Both the position numbers and the translations under genes were made by a program. Source: Actinopolyspora lacussalsi (GTDB taxonomy: Bacteria; Actinomycetota; Actinomycetes; Mycobacteriales; Pseudonocardiaceae). Taken from it: a stretch of DNA of 64,000 nt. This document shows, one piece after another, positions 58,418-64,000 of the stretch; position 1 is the stretch's first letter; each line of letters starts with the position of its first letter. The notes beneath the pieces were generated by a model. It searched no databases, was not told where the DNA came from, and worked only from the letters and a program-made list of their open reading frames with translations. The stretch is from NCBI GenBank assembly GCA_030803735.1, contig JAURUC010000001.1, positions 2,807,501 to 2,871,500 on the forward strand, read 5' to 3'.

Positions 58418-60280
58418 TCACTCCACGGTGACCGATTTGGCGAGATTACGCGGCTTGTCCACGTCGTAGCCACGGTGGCGGGCGATCTCGGCGGCGAGCA
58501 CCTGCAGCGGGACGGTGGATACCAACGGCTGCAGCAGGGTCGGCACGGCTGGAATCTCGATCAGCTCGTCGGCGAACGGCCGGACCGCCTCGTCACCCTC
58601 CTCCGCGATGACGACGGTGCGCGCGCCCCGCGCCTGGATCTCGCGGATGTTGGACAGCAGTTTGGCGTGCAGCTGGGAGTGGCCCTTGGCCGAGGGCATC
58701 TGCACCACGACCGGCAGACCGTCCTCGATCAGCGCGATCGGTCCGTGCTTGAGCTCGCCCGCGGCGAAGCCCTCGGCGTGCATGTAGGCGAGCTCCTTGA
58801 GCTTGAGCGCACCCTCCAGCGCCACCGGGTACCCGACGTGCCTGCCCAGGAACAGCACCGCCTTGGCATCGCACATCCGGGTGGCCAGTTCCCGAACCTG
58901 GGGGACGGTCTCGAGCACGGAGCGCACCGCCTCGGGCATCGCGGCCAGTTCGGAGAACTCGTGCTCCAGCTCGTCGGTGTACTTGGTGCCGCGCGCCTGC
59001 GCCAGGGCCAGCCCCACCAGGTAGTTCGCCGCGATCTGGGCGAGGAAGGTCTTGGTGGCGGCCACGCCGATCTCCGGACCCGCGTGGGTGTAGAGCACCG
59101 CGTCCGACTCGCGCGGGATCTGCGAACCGTTGGTGTTGCTGATCGCCAGCACCCTGGCGTGCTGGGTGCGGGCGTGCCGCACCGCCTCCAGCGTGTCGGC
59201 GGTCTCGCCGGACTGCGAGATCGCCACCACCAGCGTGTCCCTGCCCAGCACCGGATCGCGATAGCGGAACTCGCTGGCGAGTTCCACCTCGACCGGGATG
59301 CGGCACCAGTGCTCGATGGCGTACTTGGCGAGCAGCCCGGAGTGGTAAGCAGTGCCGCAGGCGACCACGAAGACCTTGTTGACGTCCCGGAGGTCCTGCT
59401 CGCTGATCCGCTGTTCGTCCAGCACCACACCGCCGTCGGCGAAGTGCCCGCGCAGCGTGTTGCTCAGCGCCTCGGGCTGCTCCTCGATCTCCTTGAGCAT
59501 GAAGTAGTCGTGCCCGCCCTTCTCGGCGGCGGACAGATCCCAGTCGACGCTGAACGGCCTGGTCTCGACCTCGGTGCCCGCGAAATCGGTGACCCGGTAG
59601 CCGTCGCGGGTGATGGTGACCAGCTGGTCCTGCCCCAGCTCGACGGCGTTCCTGGTGTGCTCGATGAAGGCCGCCACGTCCGAGGCGACGAAGGTCTCGC
59701 CTTCGCCGACGCCCACGACCAGCGGGGAGGAGCGCCGGGCGGCGACGATCTTGTCGTGCTGGTCGGCGTGCGTGACGACCAGCGTGAACGCGCCGGACAG
59801 CCGGGCGGCCACGGTCCCGAGCGCGGCGGTGAGATCACCGGCGGCCGGACCGGCGGCATACGCCCTGCCCACCAGGTGTGCGACCACCTCGCTGTCGGTG
59901 TCGCTGCTCAGTTCGATGCCGTCGTTCTCGAGCTCGGCGCGGAGCTCCGCGAAGTTCTCGATGATCCCGTTGTGGACCACCGCCACCTTGCCGGTGGAGT
60001 CACGGTGGGGATGGGCGTTGCGGTCGGTGGGGGCGCCGTGGGTGGCCCACCGGGTGTGTCCCATACCCGCCGTACCGACGAAGTGCTCGCGCCCGTCCTC
60101 GGTGACCCGCTGCTCGAGGTTCGACAGCGCACCGGCCGAACGCCGCACGGCCAGCGATCCGTCGCCGTCCAGCAGGGCGATGCCCGCCGAGTCGTAGCCC
60201 CGGTACTCCAACCGCCCCAGCCCCTGGAGCACCACGTCGAGGGCCGAGCGATGTCCTAGATAACCCACAATGCCGCACAC
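58418..60280 (-). CDS. glmS: Glutamine--fructose-6-phosphate aminotransferase
   Basis: A 620-residue enzyme that makes glucosamine 6-phosphate for cell-wall sugars. The start codon is GTG 60280, so after removal of the initiator residue the glutaminase nucleophile Cys is exposed (CGIVGYLG). RLEYRGYDSAGIA and GMGHTRWATHG follow in the Ntn domain, and two SIS isomerase domains have AISQSGETADTLEA and LFLGRHVGYPVALEGALKLK. The C-terminus ends NLAKSVTVE as usual. No glmS ribozyme is visible upstream. Confidence 0.95.
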   Translation of the reverse strand: MCGIVGYLGHRSALDVVLQGLGRLEYRGYDSAGIALLDGDGSLAVRRSAGALSNLEQRVTEDGREHFVGTAGMGHTRWATHGAPTDRNAHPHRDSTGKVAVVHNGIIENFAELRAELENDGIELSSDTDSEVVAHLVGRAYAAGPAAGDLTAALGTVAARLSGAFTLVVTHADQHDKIVAARRSSPLVVGVGEGETFVASDVAAFIEHTRNAVELGQDQLVTITRDGYRVTDFAGTEVETRPFSVDWDLSAAEKGGHDYFMLKEIEEQPEALSNTLRGHFADGGVVLDEQRISEQDLRDVNKVFVVACGTAYHSGLLAKYAIEHWCRIPVEVELASEFRYRDPVLGRDTLVVAISQSGETADTLEAVRHARTQHARVLAISNTNGSQIPRESDAVLYTHAGPEIGVAATKTFLAQIAANYLVGLALAQARGTKYTDELEHEFSELAAMPEAVRSVLETVPQVRELATRMCDAKAVLFLGRHVGYPVALEGALKLKELAYMHAEGFAAGELKHGPIALIEDGLPVVVQMPSAKGHSQLHAKLLSNIREIQARGARTVVIAEEGDEAVRPFADELIEIPAVPTLLQPLVSTVPLQVLAAEIARHRGYDVDKPRNLAKSVTVE

Positions 60281-60403
60281 TCGACCCAGCATAGCCAGCG
60301 GAGATGGTCTGAACCTGATACCTGTCCTCCACCCGGGTGTCGCTCGATCGTCCGGCCGGTCACTGCCACGGGTGACGGGAAGTATCCGCTACCGTGACGA
60401 GTC

Positions 60404-61222
60404 ATGGCCCACAACGCCAAGAAGGCGCTCCAGGAGCTCGCGCGACGGGGACCCCACGACGTGCTGCACGGTGACCTCGCGCTCGTCGGCCTGCCCGGCA
60501 TCGTCTGCGCACCGCGCGGCGGGCGGGGGTTGGCCGCCATCGCGTTCGGGCACGGCTGGCTGCAGCCCGCGCGGCGTTACACCGGGCTGCTGCGTCACCT
60601 GGCCTCCTGGGGATTCGTGGTGGCCGCGCCGAGCACCCACACCGGGCCGTTCGCCTCGCACCGGATGTTCGCGGCCGACCTGCGAACCGCGCTGGACATC
60701 TGCGTCAACGTGCGTCTCGGCGAGGGCGACATCAGCGTCGACGAACACCGGCTGGCGGTGGCGGGCCACGGCATGGGCGGTGGTTGTGCCGTGCTGGCCG
60801 CCGCCGAGGACAGCCGAATCCGCGCGGTGGCGGGGCTGGGCACCGCCGAGACCATGCCCTCGGCGATCGCGGCCGCCGGGCGGGTGAGCATGCCGGGGCT
60901 GCAGCTGGCGGGGGAACGCGACCTGCTGGCCGCCGCGCGCTCCAACGCGGAACCGATCACCCGCGCCTGGGGCGGTCCGGCGCAGCTGCGAACCGTGCGC
61001 AAGGCGGACCACCTCGCGTTCACCGAGGGCAGGCACTGGAGCGAGCTGCTGCTGCAGGGCAAGTCGCACTACGGTTCGCAACGAGTCTCGCGCGCGCTGC
61101 TCACTGCCTTCTTTCTCCGCACGCTTACCGGCGACAAGCGGGGCCAGGAACTGCTGACCAACGACGTCTCCGGCGCCGAGATCGACGGCGAGCACAGCAA
61201 GGGGGCGCTGGCCGCCGCGTGA
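60404..61222 (+). CDS. Alpha/beta-hydrolase-fold protein lacking the nucleophilic serine
   Basis: A 272-residue protein resembling chlorophyllase/cutinase-like dienelactone hydrolases: AIAFGHGWLQPARRYTGLLR is the oxyanion segment, and KADHLAFTEG near residue 205 has the expected His. At the nucleophile elbow the sequence is VAGHGMGGGCAVLAAA: the usual GHSMGG serine is Gly. It may therefore be a non-catalytic binding protein or use another residue. It is divergent from glmS, 123 bases away. No signal peptide is seen. Confidence 0.75.
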   Translation: MAHNAKKALQELARRGPHDVLHGDLALVGLPGIVCAPRGGRGLAAIAFGHGWLQPARRYTGLLRHLASWGFVVAAPSTHTGPFASHRMFAADLRTALDICVNVRLGEGDISVDEHRLAVAGHGMGGGCAVLAAAEDSRIRAVAGLGTAETMPSAIAAAGRVSMPGLQLAGERDLLAAARSNAEPITRAWGGPAQLRTVRKADHLAFTEGRHWSELLLQGKSHYGSQRVSRALLTAFFLRTLTGDKRGQELLTNDVSGAEIDGEHSKGALAAA

Positions 61223-61273
61223 CGGAAAACTCCGGACGGAACACGGCAGCGGCGTGATCCACCAGAATGACGG

Positions 61274-62071
61274 ATGATGAGCACGCCACAGCCGCCGCCC
61301 GGCGTACCGCAGCAGCCCCAGTCGGGCGGCGCTCCCTACCCGCAACAGCCCACGGCGCAGCAACAGCCACCAATGCCGCAACATGGGCAACAGGTGCCGC
61401 AGTATTGGGGCTACCCGGACCCCGGGGCGCAGCCAGGGGGACAGCAGAACTGGGGACAGCAGCCTGCCGGAACTGGTCAAACCGGGGTCTACGGCTATCC
61501 GGCTCCCAACGCGGGCCACGGGTGGCAGTACGGCGCCGGCCAGCGGCAACCCGTCCAGCGACAGGAAACGGGCCCCGCCGACGACACCGGCAGGCCGCTG
61601 GCGATCATCATCGCCGTCTGGGCGATCATCGCGGGGCTGCGGACGCTGATCACCTACCCCATCGAGATGGTTCAGTTCTGGATGGAGTACGGCACCTACT
61701 CCACCGTGCCGATGACCATCGCCTCGGAATCGTGGAACTTCCTGTCCCTGCTCGACGCGGCCGCGCTCGTCGTAGTGGGCATACTGCTGTTCGCCAGGCG
61801 ACACAAGGCGCGTTTCTTCGCCACAGCGGTAATAGCACTGACGGTGACGCTGTACGTCATGAGCGTTGTTTTCGATTTCATTTGGACGCCTGATTACTTG
61901 GATTCCTTTTACGAGTACTTCTACAGCTGGATCCAGTTTTCCGCATACATTTTCTACCTGATTCCCGCCGCTCTCGCGCTGCTCCCGGGAATATCCCGCA
62001 CGCTGCGCACGAAACCGAAGCAGCAACAACCACCGCGGCAACCGGTGTACGGCCAACAGCCAGGACACTGA
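61274..62071 (+). CDS. Pro/Gln-rich membrane protein of unknown function (paralogue 1)
   Basis: A 265-residue protein. The first 105 residues are low-complexity, rich in Pro, Gln and Gly (QQPTAQQQPPMPQHGQQVPQ), then four membrane segments: LAIIIAVWAIIAGLRTLITY, LLDAAALVVVGILLFARR, FFATAVIALTVTLYVMSVV and WIQFSAYIFYLIPAALALL. No domain is recognised. The last third uses more A/T-ending codons than neighbours. It is followed by a shorter paralogue with the same layout; the pair probably forms an operon, with 60 bases between. Confidence 0.65.
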   Translation: MMSTPQPPPGVPQQPQSGGAPYPQQPTAQQQPPMPQHGQQVPQYWGYPDPGAQPGGQQNWGQQPAGTGQTGVYGYPAPNAGHGWQYGAGQRQPVQRQETGPADDTGRPLAIIIAVWAIIAGLRTLITYPIEMVQFWMEYGTYSTVPMTIASESWNFLSLLDAAALVVVGILLFARRHKARFFATAVIALTVTLYVMSVVFDFIWTPDYLDSFYEYFYSWIQFSAYIFYLIPAALALLPGISRTLRTKPKQQQPPRQPVYGQQPGH

Positions 62072-62131
62072 ACCAATACCGAAGATCGTACGGCGGTTCC
62101 GACAGTCGGGGAAATCTCAGAGGGCAGCATC

Positions 62132-62698
62132 ATGAACACACCGCAGCAGTTCCACGGCACACAGCAGCCGCAGCCAGGAGCGATGCCACCGCAACAATCG
62201 CCCTATCCGGGAGCTCAACCCGGACAGGCACAACAACCAGGACCCACACCAGCCACTCCCCGGCAAAGCGGGAGATCTCCGGCTACCACAATCCTGGGAA
62301 CAGCGGCGTTACTCGTCAGCGGACTCATAGTCGTGCTTACATTGCTCTACTCGAAAAACGAGATCGCATGGTTCGTGGAATCGGGAATTCTGCTCGCACT
62401 GGGAATAATGCTGCTGACGCGTACACACCTCGCGAAGGGAATCGCCGTGAGCGGCATGGCAGTATCCGTTATCGCAGTCTGCTTGCGAGTATTCGAATAC
62501 GGGATCAGTGTGTACGGCTGGCGAACACCGTTGGATGTCGGTTACATCATGGAAACCACGGACGGAATAATGTTCTACTGCTCGATCCTGGTGACGATGC
62601 TGGTTTTCCTGCCATCCGTGCTGCACTCGTTGCGCCGGAAACCGGTCCAGCAGCCGCCGCGGCAGCAGTACTACTACGGAACGCCGAACGGCTACTGA
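62132..62698 (+). CDS. Pro/Gln-rich membrane protein of unknown function (paralogue 2)
   Basis: A 188-residue protein of the same layout as its upstream neighbour: Pro/Gln-rich N-terminus (residues 1-50; QQPQPGAMPPQQSPYPGAQP), four membrane segments (including ILGTAALLVSGLIVVLTLLY and YCSILVTMLVFLPSVLHSL), and a C-terminal tail RRKPVQQPPRQQYYYG resembling the first protein's tail. Codon usage is A/T-richer than in the genes around it, suggesting recent acquisition or weak expression. The function is unknown. Confidence 0.6.
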   Translation: MNTPQQFHGTQQPQPGAMPPQQSPYPGAQPGQAQQPGPTPATPRQSGRSPATTILGTAALLVSGLIVVLTLLYSKNEIAWFVESGILLALGIMLLTRTHLAKGIAVSGMAVSVIAVCLRVFEYGISVYGWRTPLDVGYIMETTDGIMFYCSILVTMLVFLPSVLHSLRRKPVQQPPRQQYYYGTPNGY

Positions 62699-62715
62699 CA
62701 CCGGCGAGCGGCGTC

Positions 62716-62744
62716 GGCCCGTGAGTGGAGAGGTCTCACGGGCC
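62716..62744. terminator. Hairpin between convergent genes
   Basis: A perfect 10-bp stem GGCCCGTGAG/CTCACGGGCC with a 9-base loop, 18 bases after the stop of the second Pro/Gln-rich membrane protein and before the convergent coiled-coil gene. Confidence 0.78.
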
Positions 62745-62836
62745 GAGCACGGCCCCGCTTCCAGTCGCGAGAGTTCCGACCGCAAGGCTTCCGACCGCAG
62801 GGCTCCCAGCCACGGGGTTTCCCGCGTCCGGGACCG

Positions 62837-63403
62837 CTAGCGCAGCCAGCTGCGCTGCGAGAAGTCCTCCTCGTCGTCGTCCCATTCCTCGGCGGCGGCC
62901 CGACGACGAGGTCGCGGCGCGGGATCGGGACGCTGCTCCGAAGGCCGGGTCGGTGTCGGATCCGGCTGCTGCTCGACCGGAGGCTCCTCGGGTATGGACC
63001 TGCCGAACCGCCCGGCCGCGACGTTCCAGCCGTCGTCCGGCCGCGCGGGCGGCGGTTGTGCTCCGGCCGCGCCCGGAGCAGCGCCCGGACCAGATGGCGG
63101 GCCACCGGGGAAACCGCTGGAACTCACCTGATGAGCGAAGGGGTCCTCGTCCTCCCGCTCACCGATGCTGATCTGCTCCCTGCGGGCGCGTTCCCGCAGC
63201 ACCGCCCGCTCGGCCTCCAGCCGCTGCTCCTCCTCGCGTCGGGCGCGCTCCTCCTGTTCCCGAAAGACGCGTTCCCGCTCGTCCACCTCGGCCTGCACGG
63301 CCGCGGTCTCCCGCTCGTACTCGCTGTCCAACTCGTCCTTGCTGCGCCGGGACTGCTCCACCACAGCCTCGATCTCGGCGACCGACACCTCGGACCCGTA
63401 CAT
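62837..63403 (-). CDS. Coiled-coil protein of unknown function
   Basis: A 188-residue hydrophilic protein. Residues 10-90 form a long predicted coiled coil (VDERERVFREQEERARREEE), the middle is Gly/Pro-rich (FPGGPPSGPGAAPGAAGAQP), and the C-terminus is charged (EEWDDDEEDFSQRSWLR). It has no signal peptide. It is next to a Gly/Met-rich protein on the same strand, 74 bases upstream; in related genomes such pairs occur in WXG100/PPE-type secretion loci, which is only an inference here because the rest of that locus is outside the window. Confidence 0.6.
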   Translation of the reverse strand: MYGSEVSVAEIEAVVEQSRRSKDELDSEYERETAAVQAEVDERERVFREQEERARREEEQRLEAERAVLRERARREQISIGEREDEDPFAHQVSSSGFPGGPPSGPGAAPGAAGAQPPPARPDDGWNVAAGRFGRSIPEEPPVEQQPDPTPTRPSEQRPDPAPRPRRRAAAEEWDDDEEDFSQRSWLR

Positions 63404-63477
63404 TCCCCTCTTCCACGCCTTCCCCCGAATCCGGGGAGCACGACGATCGGCTAGCGCTCATTCCTCACCCGGCCGGT

Positions 63478-64000
63478 CTATTTCTCGTTCGGTTCGCCCA
63501 GCACGGCTTGATACTGCCAGGAAGTGTCCGAGTCGAGGCCGTCGTCGAACAGATCGCCCTCGGTGCGCCAGGGACTGTCGTTGCTGCGCTCCTCGTCGCC
63601 ACCACCCTGCTGGCCCGCACCACCCATACCGCCCATGGGCATCATTCCACCCCGGGCAGCGCCCTGCTCGCTCTGACCGGACGTGCCGCTCGACTCGCCC
63701 ATGGAGGCCAGCCCGGTGGCACCCTGCGAATCCGTCGGGCCCGATTTCCCTCCCATTGTCGACAGCCCCGCCTCGCCCGCTACGTCGCCGAGCTGGTTCT
63801 CGGAACGACCGCCGCCCCAGATGCTTCCGCCGGTGTCCTCCGGAGAGCTGAACAGATCGCCGGAGAACGCGGTGAAGGTGGGCCGACCCGACGACAACTG
63901 CTCGGAATCGCTGAACACCCCGGCGCCCGCCCACTGCGAAGTGGTCCGCGCCGCGGCCTCGTACGGGTCGCTCTGCCGCGCTCCGTCGGGACCCTGCCCC
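63478..64000 (-). CDS. C-terminal part of a Gly/Met-rich protein (PPE/ESX-associated type), cut by the window edge
   Basis: The open frame runs to the last base of the window, so the start is missing. The visible 173 codons are low-complexity, rich in Gly, Ser and Met (GGMMPMGGMGGAGQQGGG), and end with RSNDSPWRTEGDLFDDGLDS and then DTSWQYQAVLGEPNEK. Gly/Met-rich repeats with an acidic WxT/S-LF-D tail resemble the C-termini of actinomycete PPE-domain and WXG-locus proteins as I recall them; the diagnostic N-terminal domain is not in the window, so this is tentative. Confidence 0.5.
   Translation of the reverse strand, partial: GQGPDGARQSDPYEAAARTTSQWAGAGVFSDSEQLSSGRPTFTAFSGDLFSSPEDTGGSIWGGGRSENQLGDVAGEAGLSTMGGKSGPTDSQGATGLASMGESSGTSGQSEQGAARGGMMPMGGMGGAGQQGGGDEERSNDSPWRTEGDLFDDGLDSDTSWQYQAVLGEPNEK

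Noticed and set aside
58293..58421. Longer N-terminus for the NAD(P)H-hydrate repair enzyme
   Set aside because: The added 43 residues have no family homology, and AGGAGG is correctly spaced for TTG 58292.
60281..60403. glmS ribozyme or other riboswitch upstream of glmS
   Set aside because: The 123-base gap shows no ribozyme-like pairing, and such ribozymes are known mainly from Firmicutes.

Overview
The window is 64 kb of high-GC DNA with GTG/TTG starts, short ATGA/TTGA gene overlaps and gene families typical of Actinobacteria: WhiJ-like XRE/DUF5753 regulators with DUF397 partners, DUF574 methyltransferases, DUF5313, DUF6986 and DesK/NarL two-component pairs. Best fit is a filamentous actinomycete of the Pseudonocardiales/Actinopolyspora type; this is an inference from gene content, because there is no rRNA or other marker here.

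Layout. (1) 0.2-7.1 kb and 10.4-15 kb: purine/ureide catabolism. uraD-uraH-uricase and a urate permease oxidise and import urate. GlxR, hydroxypyruvate isomerase, malate synthase and a DUF6986 aldolase-like protein handle the glyoxylate that ureides release, and an IclR regulator sits beside malate synthase. Two secreted peptidoglycan hydrolases (7.6-9.5 kb) interrupt this block. Allantoinase and allantoicase are not in the window. (2) 16-19 kb: GntR regulator, PobA-like monooxygenase and an atypical LuxR regulator. (3) 20-37 kb: a terpenoid gene cluster. One strand carries a small seven-helix membrane terpene cyclase (Pyr4/PaxB/DmtA type), an acyl-CoA-dehydrogenase-fold flavin monooxygenase, a small epoxide-hydrolase/SnoaL protein, a large FAD hydroxylase, ferredoxin, P450, two trans-polyprenyl synthases, a FAD epoxidase-like protein, a short tryptophan-2,3-dioxygenase-like enzyme, a broken MFS exporter and an IclR regulator. 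Divergently, ispH-dxs-ispG supplies MEP-pathway precursor. The set (two prenyl synthases, FAD epoxidase, membrane cyclase, indole-type oxygenases) resembles the core logic of fungal paxilline and bacterial drimentine/xiamycin biosynthesis, so I read it as a candidate meroterpenoid, probably indole-terpenoid, pathway. (4) 37-46 kb: two-component system, membrane acyltransferase-like protein, DUF574 methyltransferase, a small membrane protein and its frameshifted copy, cold-shock protein, MerR and WYL regulators, and a BBE-type oxidase. (5) 46-53.4 kb: accessory island with unknown small genes, an XRE/DUF397 locus, and three copies of one CRISPR leader. Two leaders head type I-E-like arrays (29-nt repeats, 32-nt spacers) and the third heads a single decayed repeat. 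No cas gene is in the window. (6) 53.4-61 kb: housekeeping genes tsaE, an alpha/beta hydrolase, alr, nnr and glmS. (7) 61-64 kb: proline/glutamine-rich membrane proteins and the end of a Gly/Met-rich protein cut by the window edge.

Two families of dispersed intergenic repeats run through the window: an 18-nt near-palindrome with core GATTTC(TCGCG/GCGAG)AAATC (at least 13 copies, one inside a gene's 3' end), and a roughly 50-120-nt element ending in GACATCGGGTAG (6 copies). The first 231 bases hold nothing I can support. No tRNA or rRNA was seen.
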